This document shows positions 34,989 to 45,376 of a DNA stretch of 64,000 bases, one piece after another. The notes under the pieces are model-generated. The model saw only the letters and a list, made by a program, of their open reading frames with translations, made no database searches and had not been told where the DNA came from. The position numbers and the translations under genes were made by a program. Each line of letters begins with the position of its first letter. Position 1 is the first letter of the stretch. The stretch covers positions 56,684 to 120,683 of the forward strand of contig CAMEYM010000004.1 of NCBI GenBank assembly GCA_945947575.1, in the 5' to 3' direction. Source of the stretch: Rhizobium sp. Q54 (GTDB lineage: Bacteria; Pseudomonadota; Alphaproteobacteria; UBA2966; CAIVPW01).

Positions 34989-35558
34989 ATGCTCCTGCCC
35001 ATCATCACCGCCCCGGACCGGCGCCTCAAGGTCAAGTCTCAGCCGGTTGCGGTCGTGGACTACGAGGTGCGCCGGCTGCTCGACGACATGGTCGAGACCA
35101 TGCGCGCGGCGCCGGGTATCGGCCTGTCGGCGATCCAGGTCGGCGTCGCCAAGCGCATCGTCGTGGTCGAGGTGGACGAGAACGAGCCGCTTGCCTCCGA
35201 GGAGGCGGCTGCGCAGGAGAAGCGCGAGCCCGTGCGCACCACCCGCTACCTCGTCAATCCCGAGATCACCTGGACCTCGGACAAGGTCGTGTTCTGCGAG
35301 GAAGGCTGCCTGTCGTTGCCCGATCAGTACGCCGACATCGAACGCCCGGCCGACGTAGTGGTAAAATTCCTCGACCGCGACGGCAAGCCGCAGGAGATGA
35401 AGGCGACCGGCATGCTTTCGCGCTGCATCCAGCACGAGCTCGATCACCTCGACGGCGTCCTGCTGGTTGATCGCCTGTCGGCGGTGCGCCGCCACATGAT
35501 CCTGCGCAAGCTCGCCAAGGCGCGGAAGCAAGAACAAGAACCCGCCGTCACCGCGTAG
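34989..35558 (+). CDS. def: Peptide deformylase
   Basis: Removes the formyl group from the first Met of new proteins, using a metal ion. The 189-residue chain has the three catalytic motifs: GIGLSAIQ (motif 1, normally GIGLAAPQ), EEGCLSLP (motif 2, Cys ligand) and Q-H-E-L-D-H (motif 3, two His ligands and the catalytic Glu). An insert of about 20 residues after V-D-E-N is typical for alphaproteobacterial enzymes. The Ser for Ala and Ile for Pro changes in motif 1 are mild. It heads def-fmt-truA, with four bases to fmt. Confidence 0.93.
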   Translation: MLLPIITAPDRRLKVKSQPVAVVDYEVRRLLDDMVETMRAAPGIGLSAIQVGVAKRIVVVEVDENEPLASEEAAAQEKREPVRTTRYLVNPEITWTSDKVVFCEEGCLSLPDQYADIERPADVVVKFLDRDGKPQEMKATGMLSRCIQHELDHLDGVLLVDRLSAVRRHMILRKLAKARKQEQEPAVTA

Positions 35559-35562
35559 CGCG

Positions 35563-36489
35563 ATGCGCGTCGTCTTTCTGGGCACGCCGGACTTCGCCGT
35601 GCCTACGTTGCGCGCCATCGCCCACGCCGGCCATCAGATCGTCTGCGCCTACACCCAACCGCCGCGACCCGCGGGGCGCGGCCAGCGCGAGCTGCAATCG
35701 GCGGTGATGCGCGTCGCCGAGGCGAGCGCCATTCCTGTGCGGACGCCAAGGTCGCTCAAGGATGTCGCCGCCCAGGCCGAATTCGCGGCGCTCAACGCCG
35801 ACGTCGGCGTCGTAGTGGCGTACGGCATGATCCTGCCGCCGGCGATCCTGGCGGCCCCCCGGTTCGGCTGTCTCAACCTGCATGCGTCGCTCTTGCCGCG
35901 CTGGCGCGGCGCCGCGCCGATCCAGCGCGCCGTGCTGGCGGGTGATGAGCGCTTCGGCGCCAGCGTCATGCAGATGGATGCGGGCCTCGACACGGGACCG
36001 GTTCTGCTCGAGGACGAGGTCGCCGTCGGCCCGCGCCCGACCGCGGGCATCGTCCACGATGCGCTCGCCGAACGCGGTGCCGCCCTGATGGCCGAGGCGC
36101 TCGCCGGCCTGGCGTCCGGTACGTTGACGCCGCAGCCGCAGCCCACCGAGGGCGTCACCTACGCCAAGAAGATCACCAACGAAGAGACGGTCATCGACTG
36201 GCGCCGCACCGCCGTCGAGATCGATCGCCAGGTGCGCGCCTTTGCGCCCGTCCCCGGCGCCTGGTTCCGCGTCGGTGAGACGCGCATCCGCCTGCTCGAG
36301 GCCGAGCTCGAGCCCGGCGCGAGAGGCACACCCGGCACGGTCCTGGATGCCGTGCCGATCGTAGCGACCGGAGCGGGGGGGCTGCGTCTCTTGCACGTGC
36401 AGCGCGAAGGCAAGAAGCCGATGACCGCGTCCGAGCTGCTGCGCGGCTTCGCGCTGCCGCCCGGCACGCCGCTCGCGGGCGCCTCCTAG
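35563..36489 (+). CDS. fmt: Methionyl-tRNA formyltransferase
   Basis: Formylates initiator Met-tRNA with 10-formyl-tetrahydrofolate. The 308-residue protein begins [16 protein letters not shown] and carries the catalytic-loop sequence [19 protein letters not shown], with the catalytic Asp in D-A-G-L-D-T-G-P-V. The C-terminal OB-like tRNA-binding part is present. The stop overlaps the truA GTG by one base. Confidence 0.95.
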   Translation: MRVVFLGTPDFAVPTLRAIAHAGHQIVCAYTQPPRPAGRGQRELQSAVMRVAEASAIPVRTPRSLKDVAAQAEFAALNADVGVVVAYGMILPPAILAAPRFGCLNLHASLLPRWRGAAPIQRAVLAGDERFGASVMQMDAGLDTGPVLLEDEVAVGPRPTAGIVHDALAERGAALMAEALAGLASGTLTPQPQPTEGVTYAKKITNEETVIDWRRTAVEIDRQVRAFAPVPGAWFRVGETRIRLLEAELEPGARGTPGTVLDAVPIVATGAGGLRLLHVQREGKKPMTASELLRGFALPPGTPLAGAS

Positions 36490-37253
36490 TGCCGCGCTAC
36501 AAGCTGGTGGTGGAGTACGACGGTACGTCGTTCTCCGGCTGGCAGCGCCAGGACAACGGCGAGACCGTGCAGGGCGTCCTCGAGCGCGCCATCCATGGTT
36601 TCTGCGGCGAGGAGACGACGGTGGTCGGCGCCGGGCGCACCGACGCGGGCGTTCATGCGCTGGCGCAAGTCGCGCACTTCGACCTGACGCGCACCCATTC
36701 GCCGCACACCATTCGCGGCGCCCTCAACGACCACTTGCGGCGCAATGCGCCGGGGCCGCGCCAAGTCGTGGTGGTCGCAGCGGAGGAAGTCGCGCAGGAA
36801 TTTCATGCGCGCTTCTCGGCGATAGGTCGGCGCTACGTCTATCGCATCTCCAACCGCGTCGCACCGATGGCCCTCGATCGCGACCGCGTCTGGCACGTCT
36901 TGCCACCGCTCGACGTTGCCGCCATGCACGATGCTGCACAACGCCTGGTGGGCAAGCACGACTTCACGACCTTTCGTTCGGTGCAGTGCCAGTCGCCGTC
37001 GCCGGTGAAGACGCTCGACTCGGTCACGGTCACGCGCGTCGGTGAGGAAGTGCGCATCGAGGCGGCGGCGCGCTCCTTCCTGCACAACCAGGTGCGCGCC
37101 ATCAGCGGCACCCTGGTGCAGGTCGGCGAGGGCAAATGGAGCGCGGATGACGTCAGCGCCGCCCTGCTCGCGCGCGACCGCGCGCGCTGTGGCCCGACCG
37201 CGCCGCCGACCGGCCTCTATCTCGCAGAAGTGCGCTACGACCCGCGCAGCTAG
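36489..37253 (+). CDS. truA: tRNA pseudouridine synthase A
   Basis: Makes pseudouridine at positions 38-40 of tRNA anticodon arms. The 254-residue protein has the start [18 protein letters not shown], the catalytic Asp in GRTDAGVHA and the late R-S-F-L-H-N-Q-V-R segment. It begins with GTG inside the fmt stop. Its own stop shares CTAG with the convergent membrane-protein gene. Confidence 0.95.
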   Translation: MPRYKLVVEYDGTSFSGWQRQDNGETVQGVLERAIHGFCGEETTVVGAGRTDAGVHALAQVAHFDLTRTHSPHTIRGALNDHLRRNAPGPRQVVVVAAEEVAQEFHARFSAIGRRYVYRISNRVAPMALDRDRVWHVLPPLDVAAMHDAAQRLVGKHDFTTFRSVQCQSPSPVKTLDSVTVTRVGEEVRIEAAARSFLHNQVRAISGTLVQVGEGKWSADDVSAALLARDRARCGPTAPPTGLYLAEVRYDPRS

Positions 37254-37810
37254 TAGAAGCGCTCAGACTGGATCAACAGCCAGTACGACAGGACGAAGTC
37301 CAACACTGTCACACCCACCGCCAGCAGCGCGCTCGCGGACAGGGACATCCGCGCCACGAACACCTGGTACATGAACGCGTAGACCAGGATCATCAGCGAG
37401 ATCATCTGCAATGCCAGCAGCGGCAGGACGTTGGCCTGCACGAAGACCGACAGAACGAAGAACAGCGCCGACTGGATGACCGTGCTCCAGTTGCTGGCGA
37501 TGATGAACGGGATATAGGTCTGCGACAGGCCCATCCTGCGCGCGATCGGAACCATCACGAGCGGAAACGAGATCCAGTCGATGACGTAGTAGGCCGCGAC
37601 GACCAGCACCACCCACATCCGGCTCGCCTCGGTTTCCGGGTAGCTCACAACCAGCGAGTAGAGGCCGAACGGCAGTATCAGCACGAGCGCGAAGAACGAG
37701 CGCCAAAATCCCTGCAGCGAGACGTCGAAGTGCTGCATGCCGCGCGCGTCGAAGCGCGCCAACAGGAAAGCGCCGTACAGGGCCGCCGCCAGCTCTTCCT
37801 TGCGCGGCAT
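37250..37810 (-). CDS. Hypothetical membrane protein, four to five helices
   Basis: A 186-residue protein with hydrophobic segments near 36-55, 65-85, 98-125, 130-150 and 160-180. The N-terminus is cytoplasmic in appearance ([20 protein letters not shown]). Aromatic residues and Pro/Gly at helix ends suggest a compact bundle. I do not recognise a family. Its gene starts six bases before the dapE stop, placing it in the dapD-dapE unit. Confidence 0.7.
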   Translation of the reverse strand: MPRKEELAAALYGAFLLARFDARGMQHFDVSLQGFWRSFFALVLILPFGLYSLVVSYPETEASRMWVVLVVAAYYVIDWISFPLVMVPIARRMGLSQTYIPFIIASNWSTVIQSALFFVLSVFVQANVLPLLALQMISLMILVYAFMYQVFVARMSLSASALLAVGVTVLDFVLSYWLLIQSERFY

Positions 37811-37815
37811 CGCGC

Positions 37816-38955
37816 TCAGGCGAAGTAGCGGCGCAGGATCATCGCGTAGGCGTCCGTGAGCGCGGCGAGATCAGCAAGCGGCACGTGCTCGTCCACCTTG
37901 TGGATGGTGCGGTTCACCAGGCCGAACTCCGCCACCGGGCAGTAGTCCTTGATGAATCGGGCGTCGGACGTGCCGCCGGACGTGCTGAACTCCGGCGGCG
38001 CGCCGAACTTCTCCGCAATCGCGTCGCGCAAAAGGTCGGTGAACGCGCCGCTCTTCGTCAGGAACGATTCGCCCGACACCTCGATCGCCAGCTCGTACTT
38101 CGGCGTGACGCGATCCAAGGTCGCGCGCAGCCACTTCTCCAGACTCGCCGACGTGTGCAGATCGTTGAAGCGGATGTTGAACGTGGCGCGCGCCTCGCCG
38201 GGAATGACGTTGGTCGCCGGATTGCCGACGTCGACCGTGGTGACCTCGAGATTGGACGGCTGGAAGCGCTCGCTGCCCTCGTCGAGCGCATTCTCTTTCA
38301 ATGCCGCCAGCATCCGCACCAGGCGCGGGATGGGATTGTCGGCCTGACGCGGATAGGCGACGTGCCCTTGCGTGCCGCGCACCACCAGCCGCCCGGTCAT
38401 CGAGCCGCGGCGGCCGACCTTGATCGCCTCTCCGACGTGCGCCGGGCTCGTCGGCTCGCCGACGAGCGCCACGTCGGGGACGTGGCCGCTGGCGCGCATC
38501 CACTCCAGCACCTTCCGGGTGCCGTTGCGCGCCGGCCCTTCCTCGTCGCCGGTGATGAGCAGGCTGATCGAGCCCTTGCCCGTGCCGACGCGCGATACGG
38601 CGGCAACGAACGCTGCGATGGCGCCCTTCATGTCGGCGGTGCCGCGGCCGTACAGCGTGCCGCCCTCCACCGTCGCGGCGAACGGCGGATGCTTCCACTG
38701 CGCCTCGCTGCCGGTCGGTACCACGTCGGTGTGCCCCGCGAAGCAGAAGTGCGGCTTGGCGGTGCCGGCGCGCGCGAACAGGTTGTGCACGCGCTCGACG
38801 CCCTCGCCGAACGGCAGCCGCGTACACGTGAAGCCGAGCGGGGTGAGCGCGTTCGCGAGCACATCGAGCGCGCCTGCGTCCTGCGGCGTCACCGACGCGC
38901 AGCGCACCAGCGCCTGGGTGAGCGTGACCGGATCGAGAGCGGTACTGGCCGGCAT
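37816..38955 (-). CDS. dapE: Succinyl-diaminopimelate desuccinylase
   Basis: Hydrolyses N-succinyl-LL-diaminopimelate in lysine and cell-wall synthesis. The 379-residue metallopeptidase-fold enzyme has the metal-binding set: H in GHTDVVP, D in [11 protein letters not shown] in TGDEEGPA, and the late H in H-K-V-D-E-H-V. It includes the dimerisation domain with the N-I-R-F-N strand. It is downstream of dapD with ten bases between, so the two pathway steps are coexpressed. Confidence 0.93.
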   Translation of the reverse strand: MPASTALDPVTLTQALVRCASVTPQDAGALDVLANALTPLGFTCTRLPFGEGVERVHNLFARAGTAKPHFCFAGHTDVVPTGSEAQWKHPPFAATVEGGTLYGRGTADMKGAIAAFVAAVSRVGTGKGSISLLITGDEEGPARNGTRKVLEWMRASGHVPDVALVGEPTSPAHVGEAIKVGRRGSMTGRLVVRGTQGHVAYPRQADNPIPRLVRMLAALKENALDEGSERFQPSNLEVTTVDVGNPATNVIPGEARATFNIRFNDLHTSASLEKWLRATLDRVTPKYELAIEVSGESFLTKSGAFTDLLRDAIAEKFGAPPEFSTSGGTSDARFIKDYCPVAEFGLVNRTIHKVDEHVPLADLAALTDAYAMILRRYFA

Positions 38956-38965
38956 CGGCTGCCGG

Positions 38966-39808
38966 TCAGTCGCGCAGGAGTTCGTTGATCGACGTCTTCG
39001 AGCGCGTCTGCGCGTCGGCCTTCTTGACGATGACGGCGCAGTAGAGGCCGGGGCCGGGCTGGCCGTTGGCCATCGGCTTGGCTGGCTGGGTGCCCGACAC
39101 GACGACCGAATACGCCGGCACGCGGCCCATGTGCACCTCGCCGGTGGTGCGGTCGATGATGCGCGTCGAGGCGCCGATATAGACGCCCATCGACAGCACC
39201 GAGCCGGTCTCGACGATCACGCCTTCCGCGACTTCGGCACGCGCGCCGATGAAGACGTCGTCCTCGATGATGACAGGTCCGGCCTGCACGGGCTCCAGCA
39301 CGCCGCCGATGCCGGCGCCGCCCGAGATGTGACAGTTCTTGCCGATCTGCGCGCAACTGCCGACCGTCGCCCACGTGTCGATCATGGTGCCGGATTCGAC
39401 GCGCGCGCCGACGTTGACGAACGATGGCAGCAGCACCGCGCCGGGCGCGATGTAGGCGGGATAGCGCACCTGGGCGCCGGGCAGCACGCGTACGCCGGCG
39501 TCGCGGAAGCGCTGCTCGTCCCAGCCTTGGAATTTGGGCCGCACTTTGTCGTACCAGGACGAGCCGCCGGGGCCGCCGGGGATCATCACGGAGTCGTTCA
39601 GGCGGAACGACAACAGCACGGCCTTCTTCAGCCATTGGTGCGTGACCCACTTGCCGTCGATCTTCTCGGCGACGCGCAACGCGCCCGAGTCGAGCCCGGC
39701 CAGCGCTTCGTCGATCGCATCGCGCACCGGGCCACGTGTGCCCGGCGTGATCGTTTTGACGTTCTCCCACGCCGCATCGATGGTGGCGGCGAGGCGTTCT
39801 TGGCTCAC
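38966..39808 (-). CDS. dapD: Tetrahydrodipicolinate N-succinyltransferase
   Basis: Transfers succinyl from succinyl-CoA to tetrahydrodipicolinate, the step before DapE's substrate is made. The 280-residue protein has the N-terminal helical part and the left-handed beta-helix made of hexapeptide repeats ([24 protein letters not shown]), as expected for a trimer. GTG start at 39808. Confidence 0.95.
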   Translation of the reverse strand: MSQERLAATIDAAWENVKTITPGTRGPVRDAIDEALAGLDSGALRVAEKIDGKWVTHQWLKKAVLLSFRLNDSVMIPGGPGGSSWYDKVRPKFQGWDEQRFRDAGVRVLPGAQVRYPAYIAPGAVLLPSFVNVGARVESGTMIDTWATVGSCAQIGKNCHISGGAGIGGVLEPVQAGPVIIEDDVFIGARAEVAEGVIVETGSVLSMGVYIGASTRIIDRTTGEVHMGRVPAYSVVVSGTQPAKPMANGQPGPGLYCAVIVKKADAQTRSKTSINELLRD

Positions 39809-39881
39809 GGGAGACTCCTAGGTGAAACGGCAGCAGGCGCCGGAAGATAGTCGCGCTTAGCGCGGCGCGGCAAGCGCGCGG

Positions 39882-40613
39882 CTAGCGCGCGCCCAAGGGC
39901 GCGACGGCGCGAATCCAGGTTTCCAGGTGCTCGACCACATGGTGGGCCTTGGCGCCGATCTCGGCGTATTGCTGGCGCAGGCCCTCGCGGCTGTTGCCGG
40001 GCAGAGCCCATTCGCCGTCGTTCTTGACCCAGACCGTGGTCATGCCCAGGGCGGCGGCAGGCTCCAGGTTGCGCGGCAGGTCGTCCACCATGGCGGCCGT
40101 GCGCGGGTCGATGCCGGCGCGCGCCAGCATGCCCTCATAGGTGGCGCGGTGAGGCTTCGGGATGTAGTCCGCCGCGACGATGTCGAAGATCAGGTCGAAG
40201 TGGCGCCGGATGCCGATGCGGTCGAGCACCCGCTCGGCATACGGCACGTCGGCATTGGTGAAGATGATCTTGCGACCGGGCAGCTGGGTCAGCGCTTCGT
40301 CGAGTCCGGCATCCGAGGGAATGCAGGTCACGTCCACGTCATGCACGTAGGCGAGGAACTCCTGCGGATCGGTGCCGTGCTCGCGCGTCATGCCGAGCAG
40401 GCTGGTGCCGTAGGCATGGAAGTACTGCTTCTGCCGCTCGTAAGCGGTGTCGAGGTCGAGGCAGAGGGCGCGGGCGATGAACGCGCGGATGCGCTGGTCG
40501 ATCTGCGGGTACGGCCCGCAGGCCACCGGGTAGAGGGTGTTGTCGAGATCGAATACCCAAGTATCGACGTGGGCGAGCGCCGCGTGCAGCGGCCGGGAGG
40601 CGTCCGTGTTCAT
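39882..40613 (-). CDS. HAD-family pyrimidine 5'-nucleotidase
   Basis: A 243-residue haloacid-dehalogenase-type hydrolase. The nucleophile motif is WVFDLDNTLYP (motif I with Asp-x-Asp), then the cap region, K-I-I-F-T-N-A-D as motif II, the lysine of motif III and M-V-D-D-L-P-R-N as motif IV. The sequence fits the pyrimidine-5'-nucleotidase (SDT1-like) group, which acts on UMP or CMP. It is the usual neighbour of dapD in alphaproteobacteria, and it is divergent from the EAL gene. Confidence 0.85.
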   Translation of the reverse strand: MNTDASRPLHAALAHVDTWVFDLDNTLYPVACGPYPQIDQRIRAFIARALCLDLDTAYERQKQYFHAYGTSLLGMTREHGTDPQEFLAYVHDVDVTCIPSDAGLDEALTQLPGRKIIFTNADVPYAERVLDRIGIRRHFDLIFDIVAADYIPKPHRATYEGMLARAGIDPRTAAMVDDLPRNLEPAAALGMTTVWVKNDGEWALPGNSREGLRQQYAEIGAKAHHVVEHLETWIRAVAPLGAR

Positions 40614-40679
40614 CCGCGGTCTGGCTGAATCCTACAGTATGCTAGAAGGTCGCGCCGAAACGACACCCTGGGGGCCCGC

Positions 40680-42332
40680 ATGGGCGAAAATACGCCCGGC
40701 ACTGCGGACATCAAGTACGAGCGCGATCGATTCGTGGCCTTCGCATTCGCGACTGCCGACGCATTCGTCGAGCTCGACCAGTCCCAGCGCGTGGTCTACG
40801 CCACCGGCGCCGTGCAGTGGCTTGCGGCAGCCCCGGCCGACAAGCTGGTGGGCACGCCCTTTGCCAACCTGGTCAGCGACGTCGATCGGCCGCTGTTCGT
40901 GGCTGCACTCGCGGCCGGCCAGCGGCAGGGCCGGGTCGGCCCCCTGGCGCTGTCGATTCGGCGGCTCAATGGCCAGTCCCTGCGGGTCAGCGTGTCGGGG
41001 ACCTGCCTGCCGGTGCGGGGTGGCCGCAGCTATCTCTCGATCAGCGCCCAGCGCCTGCCCGCCGCGGTCACCGCCAAGGGCACCGAGGTCGGGGGCTTGC
41101 TCTCCAAAGATGCGTTCGCCGACGCGGCCAAGGCCGCCCTGCAGGCCGGCGCCGCCGCCGGCCGCAATCCCAACCTCACCATGCTGACCTTGGACGGCAT
41201 CGGCGCCCTCAAGGGCCGGCTCGACCCGAAGTCCGCCGAAGCGATGATGGTCGAGATCGCCGCCCACCTGCAGGCGAACTCCGTGAACGGCGCCGCCGCC
41301 GGCCGCATCGGCGAGGACAAGTTCGGCCTCGTCCATGACACGACGCTCGACATCGCCGGACTCAAGGCAGCGATCGCCGACAAGGCCAAGGAAGTCGACC
41401 CGGCCGGCAAGGGCCTGACCGTCGCGACCGCGACCGTTGACCTCGACCCGGGTGCGATGTCCGACGGCGATCACGCCAAGGCGCTGCTCTACACCATCAA
41501 CAAGTTCTCCGAATCGCGCGGCGAATTCACCGTCGCCTCGCTGATGGACGGCTACAAGGAGATGCTCGACGACACGCGCGCCAAGATCGCCACGACCAAG
41601 GCGACCATCACCAAAGGCGCGTTCGACGTCCTGTTCCAGCCGATCGTCGATCTCGGCACGCGCGCGGTGCATCATTACGAGGCGCTCGTGCGCCTGCGCG
41701 GGCAGGGCAAGGAAGCCTCTCCGTTCACCTTCATCACCTTCGCCGAGGAAGTCGGGCTCATCCCGGAGTTCGACCTCGCCATGACGCAGAAGGTCATCGC
41801 CAAGATCAAAGGCGCCAAGGAGCGCGGCGACTCGGTCGGCATCGCCGTCAACATCTCCGGCCGCTCGCTGGAGAGCGTGCCGTTCATGGCCGCTCTGCAC
41901 GGCCTCCTCAAGGACTGCGCCGGCATCCGCGAGGAGCTGATGTTCGAGGTGACGGAATCGGCAAAGATCACCGACCTCGAAGCGACCAACAAGACTTTGC
42001 AAAGCCTGCGCGCGCTCGGCCACCACGTCTGTCTCGACGACTTCGGCGCCGGTGCGGCGGCGTTCCAGTACCTGCGCGCGCTGCAGGTGGACTTCGTGAA
42101 GATCGACGGCGTCTACGTGCGCGAGGCGTTGACCAAGCCGAACGCGCCGGCGTTCCTGCGCGCCATGGCCAGCCTGTGCACCGAACTCGGCATCGACACG
42201 GTCGGCGAGTTCGTCGAGACCGACGACGTCGCCAAGTTCCTGCAATCCGTCGGCGTGCGCTACGGGCAGGGCTGGCTGTTCGGCAAGCCTGGCATGGGCG
42301 TGGCCCCCACCAAGCCGGCGGCGGTACGCTGA
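40680..42332 (+). CDS. PAS / degenerate GGDEF / EAL domain protein (c-di-GMP phosphodiesterase)
   Basis: A 550-residue soluble protein. A PAS-like sensor (about 15-125) is followed by a degenerate GGDEF domain (about 135-285, GRIGEDKFGLV where GGDEF should be), then a complete EAL domain (about 300-545). The EAL residues needed to cut c-di-GMP are present: E-A-L-V-R-L, N in VNISGRSL, E in FEVTES, D-D in LDDFGAG, K in DFVKIDG, E in GEFVE and Q in YGQGWLFG. It should be an active phosphodiesterase with a sensory input. DUF2336 follows three bases later. Confidence 0.87.
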   Translation: MGENTPGTADIKYERDRFVAFAFATADAFVELDQSQRVVYATGAVQWLAAAPADKLVGTPFANLVSDVDRPLFVAALAAGQRQGRVGPLALSIRRLNGQSLRVSVSGTCLPVRGGRSYLSISAQRLPAAVTAKGTEVGGLLSKDAFADAAKAALQAGAAAGRNPNLTMLTLDGIGALKGRLDPKSAEAMMVEIAAHLQANSVNGAAAGRIGEDKFGLVHDTTLDIAGLKAAIADKAKEVDPAGKGLTVATATVDLDPGAMSDGDHAKALLYTINKFSESRGEFTVASLMDGYKEMLDDTRAKIATTKATITKGAFDVLFQPIVDLGTRAVHHYEALVRLRGQGKEASPFTFITFAEEVGLIPEFDLAMTQKVIAKIKGAKERGDSVGIAVNISGRSLESVPFMAALHGLLKDCAGIREELMFEVTESAKITDLEATNKTLQSLRALGHHVCLDDFGAGAAAFQYLRALQVDFVKIDGVYVREALTKPNAPAFLRAMASLCTELGIDTVGEFVETDDVAKFLQSVGVRYGQGWLFGKPGMGVAPTKPAAVR

Positions 42333-42335
42333 GAC

Positions 42336-43685
42336 ATGGCTCTGTTCGGCTTCTTCGGCCGCAAGAAGGACAAGCCGGTCGCCCTCAAGCGGGTCGCGCC
42401 TGGCGCAGCCAAGGCGACGGCGCCCGCGCCGCCGCGCCGCAAGCTCATCCCGCAAGACATCACCTACGAGCAGGCCAAGACCTTCGCGCGCGCCAAGGAC
42501 CCCGACGTGCGCTCGGAGCTCGCCAGCCGCGACGACGTGCAGCCGGAGATCCTCTACTTCCTGTCCGAGGACGAGCACGCCGAGGTGCGCCGCCAGGTCG
42601 CCGCCAACAATGCCACGCCGCGCCAAGCGGACCTGGTGCTGACGCGCGACAAGGACGACGAGGTGCGTTGCGACCTCGCCCTGAAGATCGGCCGCCTGAT
42701 CCCCGGCATCTCGCAGATGCAGAACGAGCGCCTGCAGGAAGCGACCCTGGAGGTGCTGCAGATTCTGGCGCGCGACCAGCTGCCGCGGGTGCGCGCTATC
42801 ATCGCCGAGGAGATCAAGCACGCCACCAAGGTGCCGCAGCCGGTCATCAACAAGCTCGCCCGCGACGTCGAGCTGATCGTCGCCGCGCCGATCCTCGAAT
42901 ACTCGCCCCTGCTCGCCGACCACGACCTTCTGGAAATCATCCACGCGGGCGTTGCCAAGGGTGGCCTTTCCGCGATCGCGCGGCGAACCAAGGTGAGCCA
43001 GAAGCTCGCCGAGGCGATCTTCGATGCCGGCGACATCGCCGCCAGCGCCTCGCTGCTCGCCAATCCGAACGCGAAGCTGAAATCGTCCACGCTCGACAAG
43101 GTCGCCGAGACCGCCGAGCAGCACGAGCCGCTGCACGAGCCGCTCGCTCGCCGGCCTGAGCTTTCGGTCGGCGCCATCCGCCGCATCACCGCGTTCGTCA
43201 GCTCGGCGATTCTGCAGGTGCTGCAGAACGAGCACGAGCTCGACGACGACACCGCCAAGGTCGTCAACGAAGCGGTGAAGAAGCGTCTGAAGCAGGAGGA
43301 GGCCAATCCGGCCCAGGCCGAGACCGCCGCTGCCAAGGTGCGCAAGCTGGAAGAGCTCGGCAAGCTCACCGAGGAAACCATCGTGCAGTCGGCCGAGACC
43401 GGCCAGCGCGGCTTCGTCGGCGAGGCCCTCGCCCTCAAGGCAGAGGTGCCGATCGGCGCCATCAACAAAATGCTCGATTCGCGCTCCGGCAAGGCGATGA
43501 CCGCGGCGTCCTGGAAGGCGGGCCTATCGGCGCGCGGCGCCATGAAGCTGCAGCAGCTGGTGGCGCGCGTTCCCGCCAACTCGATGATCCACGCCCGCGA
43601 CGGCGTGAAGTACGCCCTCTCCGAGACGGAGATGGAGTGGTTCCTAACCTACTTCCGCGAGCTGGTCGAGAAGGACGCGGCATAG
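42336..43685 (+). CDS. DUF2336 family protein
   Basis: A 449-residue, largely helical protein of HEAT-like short repeats (for example A-S-R-D-D-V-Q-P-E-I-L-Y-F-L, A-A-N-N-A-T-P, L-L-A-N-P-N-A-K). A basic N-terminus follows after MALFGFFGRKK. The DUF2336 family is alphaproteobacterial and of unknown molecular role; it often stands next to c-di-GMP or cell-cycle genes, as here (three bases after the EAL gene). No catalytic residues are recognisable. Confidence 0.8.
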   Translation: MALFGFFGRKKDKPVALKRVAPGAAKATAPAPPRRKLIPQDITYEQAKTFARAKDPDVRSELASRDDVQPEILYFLSEDEHAEVRRQVAANNATPRQADLVLTRDKDDEVRCDLALKIGRLIPGISQMQNERLQEATLEVLQILARDQLPRVRAIIAEEIKHATKVPQPVINKLARDVELIVAAPILEYSPLLADHDLLEIIHAGVAKGGLSAIARRTKVSQKLAEAIFDAGDIAASASLLANPNAKLKSSTLDKVAETAEQHEPLHEPLARRPELSVGAIRRITAFVSSAILQVLQNEHELDDDTAKVVNEAVKKRLKQEEANPAQAETAAAKVRKLEELGKLTEETIVQSAETGQRGFVGEALALKAEVPIGAINKMLDSRSGKAMTAASWKAGLSARGAMKLQQLVARVPANSMIHARDGVKYALSETEMEWFLTYFRELVEKDAA

Positions 43686-43689
43686 GTCC

Positions 43690-43741
43690 TTGAAGTTTTG
43701 CTCACCAGGTGCAATATTGCACATGACGTACAATAATGCAC
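43690..43741 (+). promoter_or_regulatory. Tandem palindromic operator and promoter before the orphan gene
   Basis: A perfect 14-bp palindrome (GTGCAAT then ATTGCAC, 43709-43722) is followed, 19 bp centre to centre, by a second imperfect copy (GTACAAT then AATGCAC, 43728-43741). A -35-like TTGAAG (43690-43695) and, 17 bases later, an AT-rich -10-like AATATT (43713-43718) overlap the first copy. This AT-rich block stands out in the GC-rich neighbourhood. It probably controls the gene at 43765. Confidence 0.55.
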
Positions 43742-43764
43742 GTCAGGAGCAAGCGGAGGATTCT

Positions 43765-44202
43765 ATGGCGGACAAGAGTGAACCGAAGCACTTCGGTGTT
43801 GGAGACCGCGCGAACGTTCAGGCTCAGCAGATCTGGCTGGTCCTTGTGGCGAACGTCATGTGTTCGAAACGGGACGCAAAGCGGCCGTGGACCATCACCT
43901 ACGGAGACTTGGCCAAACTCATGGGCCGCGGCCCTCGCGCGGGCCGCAACTTGCGCCTTGGGTTAGGCGTCGTGGGTGCCTATTGCAAGCTGAACGACTT
44001 GCCGACGCTCAACAGCATTGTTGTGAACGAGAAGACGGGCGCGCCAGGCGACCATGTTGTTGTTCGCGAGGGCCGCACCGCGGCGAAGGAACAGATCGCA
44101 GCAATGAAGGAAGACTGGTTTAGCCATCGTGTCCCGACTACCGGAGCTTTCCGCACTGCCTGGACGACGGCGAAGAAGAAGTGGGGAGCCGACCAGTGGT
44201 AG
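43765..44202 (+). CDS. Orphan protein with ATL/AGT-like winged-helix features
   Basis: A 145-residue protein. ATG at 43765 is preceded by GGAGGA (about 43755-43760). The middle reads I-T-Y-G-D-L-A-x-L-M-G, then R-A-G-R-N-L, G-V-V-G-A-Y-C, and L-N-S-I-V-V-N-x-x-T-G-A-P-G. The order of elements (TYG-D-LA, R-A-G-R, V-V-N-G) recalls O6-alkylguanine transferase-like (ATL) winged-helix domains, but the PCHRV active site is absent. A DNA-binding or damage-sensing role is only a hypothesis. It is placed between DUF2336 and the convergent argB, unrelated to both, with its own strong operator; base use is more AT-rich in the leader, hinting at later arrival. Confidence 0.5.
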   Translation: MADKSEPKHFGVGDRANVQAQQIWLVLVANVMCSKRDAKRPWTITYGDLAKLMGRGPRAGRNLRLGLGVVGAYCKLNDLPTLNSIVVNEKTGAPGDHVVVREGRTAAKEQIAAMKEDWFSHRVPTTGAFRTAWTTAKKKWGADQW

Positions 44203-44215
44203 GCGCAGCTGCGGC

Positions 44216-45157
44216 CTAGCGCGCCTTCGGCCGCGCGCGGTCGGGCGAGATCATCGTCCCGATGCCGAGCTCGGTGAACACCTCGAGCAGCAGCACGTGG
44301 TGCTGGCGGCCATCCAGGATGTGGGCGGCCTGACAGCCGCCGTTGATCGCGGTCAGGCACGTCTCCAGCTTCGGGATCATGCCGCCGGTGGCGGTGCCGT
44401 CGGCGACCATCGCCTTGGCTTCCTTGGCGGTGAGCTTCGGCACCAGCTTCTTGTTCTTGTCGAGCACGCCATCGACATCCGTCAGCAGGATGAGCTTGCT
44501 CGCGCCCATGGCGGCGGCGATGGCGCCGGCCACCGTGTCGGCGTTGATGTTGTAGGTCTCGCCTTCCGGTCCGATGCCGATGGGCGCCACCACCGGAATC
44601 ACGTCGGTGCTCATCAGCACTTCCAGCACGTGCGGATTGATCTTGGTCGGCTCGCCGACATAGCCGAGGTCGGTCGCCTTTTCGATGCTGCCGCGCGGCG
44701 GGCGCTTCGACCGCAGCTTGCGCGCCTCCACCAGGCTGCCGTCCTTGCCCGAGATGCCGATGGCATGGCCGCCGGCTTCCTCGATGGCGCTGACGATCGA
44801 CTTGTTGATGGAGCCGGCCAGCACCATCTCGACGACGTCCACCGTGGCCTTGTCGGTGACGCGCAGGCCGCGCTCGAAGCGGCTCTCGATGCCGAGGCGC
44901 TTCAGCATGTCGCCGATCTGCGGGCCGCCGCCGTGCACCACCACCGGGTTGATGCCGACCTGGTTGAGCAGCATGACGTCGCGGGCGAAGCTCTCGGTCA
45001 GGGTATCGTCGCCCATGGCGTGGCCGCCGAACTTGATGACGAAGGTCTGGCCGGCGAACAGCCGCATGTAGGGCAGTGCCTCGGACAGCGTCTTGGCGGT
45101 TTCCAGCCACTGTTCGCGGGTGCGAACCGGCCGGGCGGGCTTCTTCTTGATCGGCAT
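44216..45157 (-). CDS. argB: Acetylglutamate kinase
   Basis: Phosphorylates N-acetylglutamate, the controlled step of arginine synthesis. The 313-residue kinase has [12 protein letters not shown] (glycine loop), V-H-G-G-G-P-Q-I substrate loop, D-V-D-G-V-L-D and the late G-M-I-P-K-L-E-T segment. The extra N-terminal helix seen in alphaproteobacterial ArgB is present. The 5' neighbour across 219 bases is a divergent GGDEF gene. Confidence 0.95.
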   Translation of the reverse strand: MPIKKKPARPVRTREQWLETAKTLSEALPYMRLFAGQTFVIKFGGHAMGDDTLTESFARDVMLLNQVGINPVVVHGGGPQIGDMLKRLGIESRFERGLRVTDKATVDVVEMVLAGSINKSIVSAIEEAGGHAIGISGKDGSLVEARKLRSKRPPRGSIEKATDLGYVGEPTKINPHVLEVLMSTDVIPVVAPIGIGPEGETYNINADTVAGAIAAAMGASKLILLTDVDGVLDKNKKLVPKLTAKEAKAMVADGTATGGMIPKLETCLTAINGGCQAAHILDGRQHHVLLLEVFTELGIGTMISPDRARPKAR

Positions 45158-45376
45158 GCGGGGGTCCGGGGGCGGGAAAAGGCGGCCCTGCTATAGCGGA
45201 ATGCGGCCGCACGGGCCAGGGTTGGCCCAAGGTCCGGCCACGGTCCACGCTCTTGAGACTTGTTTGCAGTGGCGACATAGACTGACACACGCGGACTCCA
45301 GGTCCTGGGCTACGGTGACGCTTGTCACACGTTGCGGGCAGCATCGGCTCCGTTCGGGGCGCGGGGATCTCTAGGC

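Noticed and set aside
40632..43235. Open frame of 867 codons on the minus strand
   Set aside because: Antisense to the EAL and DUF2336 genes, which have clear motifs; the composition is that of a shadow frame.
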